From Acinetobacter rudis (lineage in GTDB: Bacteria; Pseudomonadota; Gammaproteobacteria; Pseudomonadales; Moraxellaceae), in assembly GCF_000829675.1 (NCBI RefSeq), contig NZ_BBRX01000001.1:62001-126000 (forward strand): 64,000 nucleotides of DNA, written 5' to 3'. A model generated the notes under the pieces. It searched no databases. It worked only from the letters and a program-made list of their open reading frames with translations, and was not told where the DNA came from. The translations under genes and the position numbers were made by a program. Each line of letters begins with the position of its first letter. Positions within the stretch are counted from its first letter, which is position 1. This document shows, piece after piece, positions 31,987-44,074 of the stretch.

Positions 31987-33033
31987 TTATTCCTCTGCAG
32001 AAGCCTTCGCATGTTCAACGTTTGCATGAGTATCTGTTGCATGGTCATCTGCACCATGATAGTTACTCATATATCTGTTAATCACCGATTCGAACAATTT
32101 AGGTTCAACTGAAGAGTAATATGTCACAGGATGTGGCTTAGTTGGGTAAGTACCCTCAGCCGCAATTTTCGCTGCTTCAGCTTTTTCTTCTGGTGTTACA
32201 GCACGTGCAACGATGTGCTCGATTTGAACTTTAGCACGATGGCCGTCACGCAAACTTGCAAATTCAGTTTGGTCAAGTAGACCTTTTTGAATTGCTGCTG
32301 GGTTAACTTTAGTACCTTCGTTTGCTTTAACCGCTGCTACCCACGCTTGATAATCCGCTTCAGTCATACTGTATGCTTTGAAACGCATTTGTGAGAAACC
32401 GTAACCGCTGTAGTTTGAAGAAAAACCGCGGAATTCACCGGTAGAGTCAGCCATGATGTTCAGGTGAGTTTGCATACCCGCCATTGCATAGATTTGACCT
32501 GCTAACTGTGGGATGAAGAAAGAGTTCATCGTGAAGTTAGAAGTTAAACGTAAGCTAACCGGAGTTTTTTCTGGGAAACGCATTTCGTTAACAGTTGCGA
32601 TTTGTTCATTTGGATAAATAAAAATCCATTTGTACGCTTCAGCAACAACTTGAACGTTAACTGGTGCTTTATCAGAATCAATCGGACGGTACGGGTCATA
32701 CTTGTGGGAACCCCACCAAGTTAACCAAGCTAGAATACCAATAATAATGACTGGTACACCCCAAACCACGACTTCGATCGTAGTTGAATGTGTCCATGTC
32801 GGTTCATAGTCTGCATCTTTATTCGACGCGCGATATTTCCAACCAAACCACAATGCCATAATAATAGATGGAATAACCACCAATAGCATTAGGCCAATCG
32901 CTTTCATCATCAGATCACTTTGACCTGCTGCGACTGGACCTTTAGAGTTTAGAAGTACCATATCACCACCGCAACCTGTTAAAAGTACGGCAAGCGTTGA
33001 TAAAGACAATACAGCTAAAATTGTTTGTCTCAT
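31987..33033 (-). CDS. cyoA: cytochrome bo3 quinol oxidase subunit II
   Basis: This 348-residue lipoprotein has lipobox LTGC (Cys21) and two membrane helices. The cupredoxin domain lacks CuA ligands, as in quinol oxidases, and a COX_ARM region follows. The frame extends to 33105, but gagg 8 nt before the ATG at 33033 and the signal peptide beginning MRQTILAV fix this start. The C-terminal tail is His/Ala/Glu-rich. It is the first gene of the operon, and the region 33034-33270 must hold its promoter. Confidence 0.96.
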   Translation of the reverse strand: MRQTILAVLSLSTLAVLLTGCGGDMVLLNSKGPVAAGQSDLMMKAIGLMLLVVIPSIIMALWFGWKYRASNKDADYEPTWTHSTTIEVVVWGVPVIIIGILAWLTWWGSHKYDPYRPIDSDKAPVNVQVVAEAYKWIFIYPNEQIATVNEMRFPEKTPVSLRLTSNFTMNSFFIPQLAGQIYAMAGMQTHLNIMADSTGEFRGFSSNYSGYGFSQMRFKAYSMTEADYQAWVAAVKANEGTKVNPAAIQKGLLDQTEFASLRDGHRAKVQIEHIVARAVTPEEKAEAAKIAAEGTYPTKPHPVTYYSSVEPKLFESVINRYMSNYHGADDHATDTHANVEHAKASAEE

Positions 33034-33279
33034 TTTACAACCTCGGTGAAGAGTCCCATTCCCTAATAATATGGGATAGCGATTGTAGTGCCTCGAATTA
33101 AACATTATTGTAATTTACAACAGTAAATATTCGGACACCGCTACGTTGTAGGGGATTATGCCTGATATCGCAAAACTTAGCTACAGCTAAAGACGCATTA
33201 AAGAATTGTTCATACAATCGTTTTTTGCAGCGCAAGGGCTTTGTTTTTATAGTATTTGCAGGAAAAAGAGCGGGGAGCT

Positions 33280-33301
33280 AAGGGGTGCATTTACACCCCT
33301 T
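33280..33301. terminator. hairpin between cyoA promoter region and the GYF/RDD gene
   Basis: An 8-bp GC-rich stem (33280-33287 with 33294-33301) lies just after the stop of the minus-strand RDD gene. The T-run on the minus strand comes only about 14 nt later, so it is a weak or atypical terminator. Confidence 0.5.
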
Positions 33302-33311
33302 GAGTGGCTAG

Positions 33312-34103
33312 TTATTGGTTGATGACTTTAGTTTTAGCCAATTTATCATGGAGTGTTTGGCGTTTTTCATTTAAAGCGAAGACAACATCAAAAAGAATGA
33401 ATAGTGGTAATGCGCTGATGATCAATACAAACATAAAGGTACGAATAAGAAAAACTCGTAAAAAACCAACTTTGTTGTTGCTTTCTGCATCAACAATTTT
33501 AATTTTCATAATTTTCTTACCAATACTTTGACCATATTTAGTGAGAAAAACGGCCTGCACCACCAACATGAGTAAGGTGCAGATTGAAATGATTTGAATG
33601 GTGTCTAGTGAAACAGGCAACAAAGCTGCAAATTCAGCTTGTGCGCTTTCCATCGTTTTGTAATCTAAAGAGAGTGAGCTAGAACGCATTTTCTCTAAAG
33701 CAACTAAAATCTTTTCATAGTTGTCCTGAGCAACAATATAAATTTGTATACCCACCAATGGAAACCAAAAGAGTAAATCGATAAGTTTGGCAAGCACACG
33801 TTGCTTTACAGTCGCAAGTTCAGCCACCTTCACGGGCTGATTTTGCGCAGCTGCATGCGTACGAGCGGTTGTTGTAGTTACTGGACTCGCTGTAATTGTT
33901 TCCGCGGCGAAGGTATTATTTTTTACTTCTGGTTCAAAAGACAATTTACCTTGAGTAAGTTCACCTAGGGCCTTCCATTCAGTCATCCCTTGATACCAAG
34001 CTAAGTCAGTTAACAAGACCTGTTGGCTGCTGAGCATTTGATTCACTTGTTCTACGGTATAAGGCCCAGCCTGTTGATTATTCCGTGCCAAATATATTTG
34101 CAT
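33312..34103 (-). CDS. GYF_2-RDD fusion membrane protein
   Basis: This 263-residue protein begins with a GYF_2-type domain (about residues 1-50: YLARNNQQAGPYTVEQVNQML, WYQGMTEWKAL). A linker rich in Thr/Ala follows, then an RDD domain with about three membrane helices (about 90-260). It ends with the normal RDD motif HDKLAKTKV, which makes it a useful comparison for the damaged RDD gene at 52380. Its function is unknown; RDD proteins are linked to transport or ion homeostasis. Confidence 0.85.
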   Translation of the reverse strand: MQIYLARNNQQAGPYTVEQVNQMLSSQQVLLTDLAWYQGMTEWKALGELTQGKLSFEPEVKNNTFAAETITASPVTTTTARTHAAAQNQPVKVAELATVKQRVLAKLIDLLFWFPLVGIQIYIVAQDNYEKILVALEKMRSSSLSLDYKTMESAQAEFAALLPVSLDTIQIISICTLLMLVVQAVFLTKYGQSIGKKIMKIKIVDAESNNKVGFLRVFLIRTFMFVLIISALPLFILFDVVFALNEKRQTLHDKLAKTKVINQ

Positions 34104-34189
34104 AAGACTCTAATCTCTAAATCGTATTTCTAAACCTTTAAAGGCCATTGTAAAGCTTTAATCACAATGATGATATTTAAAAGAGTTAA

Positions 34190-34222
34190 AAAAAAGACCC
34201 ATTGTAGTAATGGGTCTTTTTT
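34190..34222 (-). terminator. terminator after ppsA
   Basis: A stem of about 13 bp (AAAAGACCCATT-type arms around 34192-34204 and 34208-34222) with a short loop leads into T's on the minus strand. Confidence 0.9.
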
Positions 34223-34233
34223 ATCATGTTTTC

Positions 34234-36612
34234 TTATGCATGTTTAGTTTTTTCTTCAGCAAGGAAGAACCAAGTTTCAAGCACTGAGTCAGGGTTTAAA
34301 GATACTGACTCAATACCTTGTTCCATCAACCATTTTGCAAGATCAGGATGGTCAGAAGGACCTTGGCCACAGATCCCTACATATTTACCAGCTTTACGAC
34401 ATGCATGAATCGCCATAGAAAGTAATGCCTTAACCGCAGCATCACGCTCATCAAAGAGGTGAGAAACGATACCAGAGTCACGATCTAGACCAAGCGTTAA
34501 TTGAGTTAAGTCGTTTGAGCCAATAGAGAATCCATCGAAATGTTCAAGGAATTGCTCAGCCAATAACGCATTGGTTGGTAATTCACACATCATGATGACT
34601 TTAAGACCATTCTCACCACGCTTAAGACCATTTTGAGCAAGAAGCTCAATCACACGTTTCGCTTCAGAAACTGTACGAACAAATGGAATCATGATTTGGA
34701 TGTTGGTTAGACCCATTTCATCACGCGCTTTTTTCAAGGCACGGCATTCTAATTCGAAGCAGTCGCGGAAGTTGTCAGAAACGTAGCGGCTTGCACCACG
34801 GAAACCAAGCATTGGGTTTTCTTCTTCTGGCTCATATAACTTACCACCGATCAAGTTGGCATATTCGTTTGACTTAAAGTCAGACATACGAACAATGACT
34901 GGTTTGTCTGCAAAAGCAGCAGCAAGTGTTGAAATACCCTCAACCAATTTCTCAACATAGAACTCGATTGGAGAAGCATAACCCGCAGTACGCGCCATTA
35001 CAGCGGCACGAGTTTCACGTGGTAGGCTGTCAATGTTGAGTAAAGCTTTAGGATGCACACCAATCATACGGTTGATGATGAATTCAAGACGCGCTAGACC
35101 AATACCTGCGTTTGGAATTTGAGCAAAGTCAAATGCACGATCAGGGTTACCCACGTTCATCATTACTTTAAACGGTAGGTTAGGCATTGAATCAATTGTA
35201 TTGCGCTGAATTTCGAAGTCCAAAGCACCTTCATAAATAAAGCCAGTATCACCCTCAGCACAAGAAACAGTTACTTCTTGACCATCAGTTAATACTTCAG
35301 TTGCGTTACCACAACCTACGATTGCTGGAACGCCAAGTTCACGTGCAATAATTGCAGCATGACAAGTACGACCACCACGGTTCGTGATGATTGCAGCTGC
35401 ACGTTTCATTACTGGTTCCCAATCTGGGTCAGTCATATCAGAAACAAGTACATCACCTGGTTGAACTTTGTTCATTTCTTTAATTGATGTAACGATACGC
35501 ACTTTACCCGCACCGATACGTTGACCAATTGAACGACCTTCACAAATTACGCTACCTTTTTGCTTAAGCAGGTAACGCTCCATGGTGCCAACATTTTCAC
35601 GGCTTTTTACTGTTTCAGGACGTGCTTGAACGATATAGATTTTACCGTCATCACCATCTTTCGCCCACTCGATATCCATCGGTGCTTGATAATGGTTTTC
35701 AATGATTAATGCTTGTTTAGCAAGTTCTTGAAGCTCTTGATCATTTAGCGCAAATTGTTGACGATCAACTTTTTCTACATCAACAATAGCCACTGATTTA
35801 CCAGCACTACCACTGTTGCTGTAAATCATTTTTTGATGTTTAGAACCAAGGTTACGACGGATGACCGCATGTTTGCCAGCGCGAAGTAATGGCTTAGATA
35901 CGTAGAATTCGTCAGGGTTAACCGCACCCTGTACAACCATTTCACCCAAACCATAAGAGGCAGTAATAAATACTGCCTCACGGAAACCTGTTTCTGTATC
36001 TAGAGTAAACATCACACCAGCAGCACCCGTTTCAGAGCGTACCATGCGTTGAATACCCGCAGATAAAGCAACAATGTCGTGTGCAAAATTTTGATGTACA
36101 CGATAGGCAATAGCGCGGTCATTATAAAGAGATGCGAACACTTCTTTAATTGCAATTAAAACATTGTCGATGCCGCGGATGTTAAGGAAAGTTTCTTGTT
36201 GACCAGCAAATGATGCATCAGGAAGGTCTTCTGCTGTTGCAGAAGAACGAACAGCAACCGCAATATCAGGGTTGCCTTTGGCTAAGTCAGTAAATGCGTC
36301 ACGAACTTCTTTTTCTAAGGCTGCAGTCAGTGGAGTTTCTACAACCCATTGGCGAATTTTAGCACCTGAGATAGCCAGAGCATCAACGTCATCAACGTTA
36401 AGTTGGTTTAATTCAGCTTGAATGCGTGCATTCAAACCACTTTGTTCAAGAAATTCACGATAAGCATCTGCGGTCGTCGCAAAGCCACCTGGAACGGATA
36501 CACCAGCGTTAGCCAAATGACTAATCATTTCTCCAAGTGAAGAGTTTTTACCACCCACGATCTCAACGTCGTGTTTCCCTAGTTTTTCCAGACCGATAAC
36601 GCGTGCTTCCAA
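34234..36612 (-). CDS. ppsA: phosphoenolpyruvate synthase
   Basis: This 792-residue enzyme makes PEP from pyruvate and ATP in gluconeogenesis. It has the N-terminal ATP-binding domain ([34 protein letters not shown]). The swivelling phosphohistidine domain has its catalytic His near residue 418 ([14 protein letters not shown]), and a PEP-binding barrel follows ([14 protein letters not shown]). The frame is open to 36669, but ggag 8 nt before the TTG at 36612 and the family start [12 protein letters not shown] place the start there. It is divergent from its regulator ppsR. Confidence 0.96.
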   Translation of the reverse strand: MEARVIGLEKLGKHDVEIVGGKNSSLGEMISHLANAGVSVPGGFATTADAYREFLEQSGLNARIQAELNQLNVDDVDALAISGAKIRQWVVETPLTAALEKEVRDAFTDLAKGNPDIAVAVRSSATAEDLPDASFAGQQETFLNIRGIDNVLIAIKEVFASLYNDRAIAYRVHQNFAHDIVALSAGIQRMVRSETGAAGVMFTLDTETGFREAVFITASYGLGEMVVQGAVNPDEFYVSKPLLRAGKHAVIRRNLGSKHQKMIYSNSGSAGKSVAIVDVEKVDRQQFALNDQELQELAKQALIIENHYQAPMDIEWAKDGDDGKIYIVQARPETVKSRENVGTMERYLLKQKGSVICEGRSIGQRIGAGKVRIVTSIKEMNKVQPGDVLVSDMTDPDWEPVMKRAAAIITNRGGRTCHAAIIARELGVPAIVGCGNATEVLTDGQEVTVSCAEGDTGFIYEGALDFEIQRNTIDSMPNLPFKVMMNVGNPDRAFDFAQIPNAGIGLARLEFIINRMIGVHPKALLNIDSLPRETRAAVMARTAGYASPIEFYVEKLVEGISTLAAAFADKPVIVRMSDFKSNEYANLIGGKLYEPEEENPMLGFRGASRYVSDNFRDCFELECRALKKARDEMGLTNIQIMIPFVRTVSEAKRVIELLAQNGLKRGENGLKVIMMCELPTNALLAEQFLEHFDGFSIGSNDLTQLTLGLDRDSGIVSHLFDERDAAVKALLSMAIHACRKAGKYVGICGQGPSDHPDLAKWLMEQGIESVSLNPDSVLETWFFLAEEKTKHA

Positions 36613-36769
36613 AGTTGTTACTCCACTTATGCAGATATTAATCAATATCTTGGCATGAAAATTTAGCAAATAGACTTAGTGATATATGATTACTAAGCGA
36701 CAGTCATGTAAGATGGGTTTACTATAAAGATTATATATCGCTAAGACAAATGTTTGGGGAGAATTTTTA

Positions 36770-37606
36770 ATGTCAGAGAGTAAACTCATAAAGAGAAGCG
36801 TATTTTTTATATCCGATGGCACCGCAATTACTGCAGAAACTTTAGGTCACTCACTTCTGGCGCAGTTTCCAAATGTACAATTTGATATTCATATCATTCC
36901 CTATATCACCACTGAAGAAGCGGCGATGGAAGTTGTGATTGATATCAACCGTTGTGCGGATGTAGATGGGGAACCACCACTGGTATTTGATACCTTAGTT
37001 GACCCCTATGTACGTGATATTATCAATACTGCAAATGCTGTTAATCTTGATGTTTTTGAAGGATTAATTAGTAAGTTATCTGATATCTTAGCGACCCAGC
37101 CTACAACTTTAGTCGGGCAGACACATGCAGTGACCGATTCAGAGTACTACAAGGCTCGAATTGATGCTGTACATTTCGCCTTGGATAATGACGATGGTGC
37201 ATTAACCAGACACTATGATAAGGCTGATTTAATCCTGATTGGCGTATCTCGTTCAGGTAAGACACCAACCTCGATTTATTTGTCATTGCAATTTGGAATA
37301 CGTGTAGCGAATTATCCTCTAACTGAAGAGGATTTAGACGATAACCGCTTGCCTCAAGTACTTAAAGCACACAAAAACAAGCTATTTGGTTTAATGATTG
37401 ATGCTGATCGTTTGGTTGCTATTCGTACGGAACGTAAAGCAAATAGCCGCTATGCAAGCTTTAGTCAATGTCAAATGGAGCTACGTGCTGTTGAAGGCAT
37501 CTTTATTTCTGAAGGGATCAAATATTTAAATGTCTCTGAAATGTCGATCGAAGAAATTTCAACACGTGTTTTACAGATGACTGGTTTAAAACGTCGTATT
37601 GGTTAA
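36770..37606 (+). CDS. ppsR: PEP synthase regulatory protein (kinase/pyrophosphorylase)
   Basis: This 278-residue DUF299 protein has a P-loop GVSRSGKTPTSIYL at about residues 157-170. It inactivates PpsA by ADP-dependent phosphorylation and reactivates it by Pi-dependent dephosphorylation. The pair of divergent genes shares about 157 bp of upstream DNA, so joint regulation is likely. A ggggag ribosome-binding site precedes the ATG. Confidence 0.95.
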   Translation: MSESKLIKRSVFFISDGTAITAETLGHSLLAQFPNVQFDIHIIPYITTEEAAMEVVIDINRCADVDGEPPLVFDTLVDPYVRDIINTANAVNLDVFEGLISKLSDILATQPTTLVGQTHAVTDSEYYKARIDAVHFALDNDDGALTRHYDKADLILIGVSRSGKTPTSIYLSLQFGIRVANYPLTEEDLDDNRLPQVLKAHKNKLFGLMIDADRLVAIRTERKANSRYASFSQCQMELRAVEGIFISEGIKYLNVSEMSIEEISTRVLQMTGLKRRIG

Positions 37607-37677
37607 TGAGTATTCCATCAGTTTTAAAGTGAGATCAGGTTACTTGCTTTAAAACTGAACTTTTGAGAAATGCATAA

Positions 37678-38445
37678 ATGAAAATAAAACGATCACTTTT
37701 AGCTGTGTTGGTTGCGGTATCTTTTGCGGCACACGCAGAAACTTTGCCAGAGTTTGAACAAAAGCTCATTGAACAGTATTACCAAGCTGAGATCAGTGGT
37801 CGAGTTGAGGCTGACCAATATAATAGTGAAATCGCGAAGGCGATTATTGCTAAGGTCGAAAAAGATCCCCAAACGTGGTCTTATAAATTCCCCGCCTTAG
37901 TCAACAAACGTATGTTGGATATTCACTATAGTCCAGACCAAAAGATTAAAATCTATCAACTTGATGTATCTAGTGGCGGTACCATGCGTTTCTTTAATAA
38001 CCTCGCGCAGTGGAAAACCCCTACAGGTCTAAAAACACAGTTGATTGAAGAGGATGCTTTGATTCGTAAGATAGACCAAACGCAATTAGCAAAGCGTAAT
38101 ACTTACTTTATCTTATCTCAGTCTATCGGGAGTAATTGCGATGGTGCAGCAAATATCTCTGCATATCATTTAGCTGCAACTAAAATGGTCTCGGCCAACG
38201 CATTTCAAAGTAAAAAACAGCGTATGCAAAATATTTCAGTTCCATTTGATTGCAGCGCATATCCAGCAGATAGTCCACAGATGCAAGATAGATCAACACT
38301 TACTCAATATTTGATTCGTGTAGATCCTAAAATGCAGTTTATAGATATTCGCTTGTTAAATGAAAAGTATGTACCGCAAAATAAATTTTTGCGTTATCAG
38401 AAAGGACAGACAAACTATCAGTATACAGGTGTGGTCAAGCCTTAA
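37678..38445 (+). CDS. secreted protein of unknown function
   Basis: This 255-residue protein has a clear signal peptide (cleavage near AHA-E, residue 20). Features include KVEKDPQTWSYKFPAL and two conserved-looking cysteines (SNCDGAANIS, DCSAYP). I recognise no domain. It lies 71 nt after ppsR, probably as a separate unit. Confidence 0.7.
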   Translation: MKIKRSLLAVLVAVSFAAHAETLPEFEQKLIEQYYQAEISGRVEADQYNSEIAKAIIAKVEKDPQTWSYKFPALVNKRMLDIHYSPDQKIKIYQLDVSSGGTMRFFNNLAQWKTPTGLKTQLIEEDALIRKIDQTQLAKRNTYFILSQSIGSNCDGAANISAYHLAATKMVSANAFQSKKQRMQNISVPFDCSAYPADSPQMQDRSTLTQYLIRVDPKMQFIDIRLLNEKYVPQNKFLRYQKGQTNYQYTGVVKP

Positions 38446-38500
38446 AATGTATAATCCCAAGACATATCCAATGTTTTGGGATAGTCTACAACTGTGTTAA

Positions 38501-39658
38501 TCAAAAACTGTAATAAACCGTTATATAAGCCATATCCTTTAAGCGCTTATCTTTAGCATTTACAAAAGTGTATTCGGTATATACTTTGATGTCTTTGCTG
38601 ATTTGCGAGACAAGGCCAATAAATTTATGATTAATATAATCGTTCTGATCAGCGACAAGTGATAGGCGATCTACAGCAATATAAGGTTGTAATTCGGTAA
38701 AATAAGCACGATCAAATTTAAAGTTATAACCAGCAAAAGCTTCAAGACCATAACCATCTCCGATAAAATAATTTTGCCATTGCCGCTCATGCGTAGTAGG
38801 GACAAAATTATGATAATAAGACGCTGTGCCGACTAAATACCACTGATTTGGTGTGAATGTTACTGCAGTACCTAAAACATTTTGTTCTATATTTCTTTCT
38901 TGTTTTAAATCGGAGAGTTTGGCTTTCGTTGTGCTATAGGCTGCACTTAAAGTCGTGCTGGGATTGAGCTGATAATCAAAGCCTAAACCTGCACCATTTT
39001 TACGTTTGTAATAGATTGGATCAATCGAGTCATCCGCAGGGTTTTGTATGGCTGATTCAGGAAATAGTAGATTGGCATAGAGTTTAAAGCGATTAAAATT
39101 TTTGATGTACATGAGGTTATTTCTAGCTCGGGTACTGGCACCATCATACTCACCATTGATCCCCACTGAGCTGGCGCTGGCTGCACCATCATTATCCCAT
39201 ACATCACTTTTACTACCGATCACCGAATACTGCATTCCGTACTGCTTACCATAACTTAAATGTCCCCAGTTTTGATTATCGATTCCGATATAGGCTTGGC
39301 GTGTTTGGTGTGAGGGAGCACCCGGTACATAATGGTCTTCCCAACCAAGTATTTTGGGAACATTGATGCCTAATTCATAATATCCAGTTAACTTGGTTGC
39401 TGGGCTAAAATCATAATTCATCGTAAAGCGAAGACGGCTTGCACCATCATGCATATTACGTTCATATTTTTGCTGATTTCCAGATTTAAATGTCCATTCT
39501 GGGCGCAGTTGACCACCAAATTGAAAGCTGAAAGGAGAGAGTAATTCACTATCAAGCTGTCCCTTTTTAATAACATCGATTTCTGCATGAGTATAGATAG
39601 GGATGACGATACATGTAGAAAATATGATTTTGATTAAATATAAATTTTTTGTATTCAT
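38501..39658 (-). CDS. outer-membrane porin (Gram-negative porin family)
   Basis: This 385-residue beta-barrel has a signal peptide ending near THA-E. Alternating beta strands follow, with typical early blocks (RLRFTMNYDFSPATKLTGYYELG, read in parts; WGHLSYGKQYG). The last residue is Phe, the BAM recognition signal. The frame is open to 39706, but the ATG at 39658 gives the proper signal peptide and follows gagaa. The permeating solute is unknown; the neighbouring aspartate genes make an amino-acid or dicarboxylate route a possibility. Confidence 0.85.
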   Translation of the reverse strand: MNTKNLYLIKIIFSTCIVIPIYTHAEIDVIKKGQLDSELLSPFSFQFGGQLRPEWTFKSGNQQKYERNMHDGASRLRFTMNYDFSPATKLTGYYELGINVPKILGWEDHYVPGAPSHQTRQAYIGIDNQNWGHLSYGKQYGMQYSVIGSKSDVWDNDGAASASSVGINGEYDGASTRARNNLMYIKNFNRFKLYANLLFPESAIQNPADDSIDPIYYKRKNGAGLGFDYQLNPSTTLSAAYSTTKAKLSDLKQERNIEQNVLGTAVTFTPNQWYLVGTASYYHNFVPTTHERQWQNYFIGDGYGLEAFAGYNFKFDRAYFTELQPYIAVDRLSLVADQNDYINHKFIGLVSQISKDIKVYTEYTFVNAKDKRLKDMAYITVYYSF

Positions 39659-39706
39659 GATATTCTCGGCTTGAATTATAAGTGTGAAAATAAAACACTT
39701 ATTCAA

Positions 39707-40262
39707 AATGTAAAACTTAAATATAACTAATCCTATGTATTTAAATTTATTTTGATGGATATTGAATTGTATATTGAGATGTTGATTGTTTTGGTAAAAT
39801 TCCTTTGCTGATTCTTATTTAAAATTAATACCTTGTATTTTTAGTCGATTGATATTTTAAAAGCTTGGAGCATGTTCTAGCTTATTGGTTTGATCGAGCT
39901 AGAGAGTCATTATCTAAAAAATCCATCTTTAAGATTTTTTTATTTTAGTGTTTTGCTGAGGGGTTAAACAAGTTTTTTTTATTATATAAAAAAATATCAA
40001 TGATATTTAATTTTATTATTTTTATATTGCGCATTCTAATTGGTGTTTTATGTAATTTAATTATTTTATTTTGTATTAAAATTATTTATAATTTTAAATT
40101 TTATTGGATAAAATAACTTAGTGAAAATTATATATTAAATATTTAATCCAATTTATTATGTCTAAAACTGACATATTTAATCCCTAGTTAGTGATATAAA
40201 TCCTAAACCCTCATTCTATTAAGCATGTAAAACATAAATTATAGTTATAACTCATGACTTAA
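39707..40262. promoter_or_regulatory. very AT-rich gap between the porin gene and aspT
   Basis: This 556-base stretch of very high AT content has no plausible gene on either strand. It must carry the divergent promoters of the porin and of aspT-aspD. Several poly-T and poly-A runs suggest curved DNA or H-NS-type silencing; I could not place a specific operator. Confidence 0.5.
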
Positions 40263-40277
40263 ATGAAAGGTTTATCG

Positions 40278-41978
40278 ATGGAGTTGTTCAAAAGTACATT
40301 ACAACATTGCCCCGAAATTTTATTATTTTTATCTATTGCAATTGGTTTTTGGATAGGTAAATTCCAAATTGGAACATTTCAATTGGGTGGTGTTGCAGGC
40401 GCTTTGCTGATTGCAGTGCTGTTGAGTGTGTTCGGTGTCTCAGTTGATAGCGGTGTAAAAGCAATTTTATTTGCTTTATTTATTTATGCTGTGGGGTTTG
40501 AAAGTGGCCCTCAATTTTTTAAATCTTTGGGTCCAGAATCAATTAAAGAAGTTCTGCTAGCATTATTCATGGCAATCAGTGGACTAATGACAGTTTGGTT
40601 CGTTGCTAAATTTTTTCATTTGGATAAAGGTCTAGCAGCTGGCCTTGCCGCAGGGGGAATGACACAATCTGCCATTATGGGTACGGCAAGTGACGCATTA
40701 TCTCGCTTAGATTTACCTTTAATCGAAATACAACGTTTACAGGCCAATATTGCAGTAGGTTATGCCATGACCTATGTGTTTGGTTCACTTGGTGCAATTA
40801 TTGTCTGTGCTAATGTTTTACCCAAATTTATGCAACGTGAAATTCATGATGATGCACTTTTGGCCCAATCAGATTTGCTCAATGGAGCTATAGAGTTAGC
40901 TCCTAGACAAGCAATGGCAATGCCTGAAATTGTAGGGCGTATTTATCGTGTTGATGCTGCTGATGGGCAGTCTATTCAAGAGATTGAATCACGTGCTCAA
41001 TGTCTAAATACTGTAAACACCATTACGATTGAAAAGTTAAAACGCGATGGTCATTTGATTGATATTACCCCTGGTACAATTTTAAAAAGTAATGATGTTG
41101 TATTGGTGGTCGGACGCGTTAAAAGTGTTGTGGCAAGTGCTGCTTATATCGGGCAAGAGTTACAGTCTTCAGTAGGTATGGAATTAGTCATGGAAACGAC
41201 GGAGGTTATCCTAAAAAATTCTAGATATATCGGACGTAGCTTGGGTGATTTAGTTCGAAATACCCCACCTTATTTAAAGCATGGTATCTATATATTATCC
41301 ATTCATCATAAGGGTGCACTTGTTGAATATCATGAGGATTTTGTTTTTCATTATGGCGATATTATTACGATCTATGGTACACAAAGTGATCTGCGACGAG
41401 TGATTAAAGAGGGTGGGAAAATTCTACCAATGAGCCTTAAAACTGATTGGGCTACACATGCCGCAGGGATCGCACTCGGTTTGATTATTGGGCTATTGAC
41501 TGTGCATATTGGTGGTATTCCATTGACTTTGGGAGCAGGAGGCGGAGCTTTACTTTCTGGTTTACTATTTGGGTGGATGCATAGTCGCAATCAATTAAAT
41601 GGCAATATGCCTGCTGCAGCAGCTCAATTGTTGAAAGATTTCGGACTGGCAGGTTTTGTTGCTGCTGTGGGTTTGCAGTCGGGTTTACAAGCCATTCAAA
41701 CAGTTAAAGACAGTGGTTTTTCATTATTTTTACTGGGTGTTATTGTCACGTTATTACCCCTGTTGCTCAGTATGTTATTTGCACGCTATGTACTCAAATA
41801 TAACAACGTAGCGGTTTTTGCTGGTGCTTTAGCTGGCGCGCGCAGTGCAAATCCTGCATTTGGTGCAGTATTAGATAAAGCAGGGAACTCCATTCCAACA
41901 GTGGCATTTGCAATTACCTATGCATTAGCGAATGTCTTTTTAACTTTGCTGGGCCCGATCATCGTGGGCTTGGTGTAA
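40278..41978 (+). CDS. aspT: aspartate-alanine antiporter AspT
   Basis: This 566-residue protein of the AAE transporter family has two blocks of about five helices around a central soluble part (about residues 190-390) with two TrkA-C-like domains. Signature GAGGGALLSGLLFGW and AGARSANPAFGA segments are present. It exchanges aspartate for alanine, and with the decarboxylase downstream this builds a proton gradient. The frame opens at 40263, but aaagg 7 nt before the ATG at 40278 supports that start. It lies 48 nt before aspD. Confidence 0.9.
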   Translation: MELFKSTLQHCPEILLFLSIAIGFWIGKFQIGTFQLGGVAGALLIAVLLSVFGVSVDSGVKAILFALFIYAVGFESGPQFFKSLGPESIKEVLLALFMAISGLMTVWFVAKFFHLDKGLAAGLAAGGMTQSAIMGTASDALSRLDLPLIEIQRLQANIAVGYAMTYVFGSLGAIIVCANVLPKFMQREIHDDALLAQSDLLNGAIELAPRQAMAMPEIVGRIYRVDAADGQSIQEIESRAQCLNTVNTITIEKLKRDGHLIDITPGTILKSNDVVLVVGRVKSVVASAAYIGQELQSSVGMELVMETTEVILKNSRYIGRSLGDLVRNTPPYLKHGIYILSIHHKGALVEYHEDFVFHYGDIITIYGTQSDLRRVIKEGGKILPMSLKTDWATHAAGIALGLIIGLLTVHIGGIPLTLGAGGGALLSGLLFGWMHSRNQLNGNMPAAAAQLLKDFGLAGFVAAVGLQSGLQAIQTVKDSGFSLFLLGVIVTLLPLLLSMLFARYVLKYNNVAVFAGALAGARSANPAFGAVLDKAGNSIPTVAFAITYALANVFLTLLGPIIVGLV

Positions 41979-42026
41979 TAAATAAACTCATCAATGAAAA
42001 CAGTATCCTAATAAAGGATTTTTTAA

Positions 42027-43634
<1,608 letters not shown>

Positions 43635-43655
43635 CTTTCCAATATTCATGTATTA

Positions 43656-43679
43656 AAAAAGAGGCATATGCCTCTTTTT
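43656..43679. terminator. bidirectional terminator after aspD
   Basis: A perfect 24-nt palindrome built from A5/T5 outer arms and GAGGCAT-ATGCCTC sits between the convergent aspD and azlD. Confidence 0.88.
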
Positions 43680-43726
43680 AGTTTCATTTTACAATTTTGT
43701 ATTAAACCGTCTTAAATGATTGGGAA

Positions 43727-44074
43727 TCAGAATGAGATCGGAACGTATGTGTAAACTAAGCCATATACTAATGCTGCTGTCAGAGTGGCGACAACAATTT
43801 TCTTAAAAGTAAAATAGATAATGCTTAACACAATAAAGCCAGCGAGCATCGCAATGCTTTTGTCGGGATTCTCTAGTAGTGGTGGTAGTGTAGCCACCAC
43901 TAACATGGCACTAATCGCAGAAATTCCAATTGAACCCAAAGCAATTTTGATCCACATCGCACCACGTTGATCATTTTTTTTATGCATTTTTTCAATGAAA
44001 AAAAATGGCCCAAAACGTGACGCAAAATTGGCAATACCAACAATAATACCGACAAGTATAATTTCAATATTCAT
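43727..44074 (-). CDS. azlD: AzlD-family branched-chain amino acid transport protein
   Basis: This 115-residue protein has about four helices and the AzlD feature NFASRFGPFFF near the start. It is the small partner of AzlC in a two-component exporter of branched-chain amino acids or analogues. Its start overlaps the azlC stop by 4 nt. Confidence 0.88.
   Translation of the reverse strand: MNIEIILVGIIVGIANFASRFGPFFFIEKMHKKNDQRGAMWIKIALGSIGISAISAMLVVATLPPLLENPDKSIAMLAGFIVLSIIYFTFKKIVVATLTAALVYGLVYTYVPISF

Noticed and set aside
38456-38490. Hairpin atcccaa...ttgggat after the secreted-protein gene as a terminator
   Set aside because: The stem is only 7 bp with a long loop and no T-run follows, so termination is not supported.
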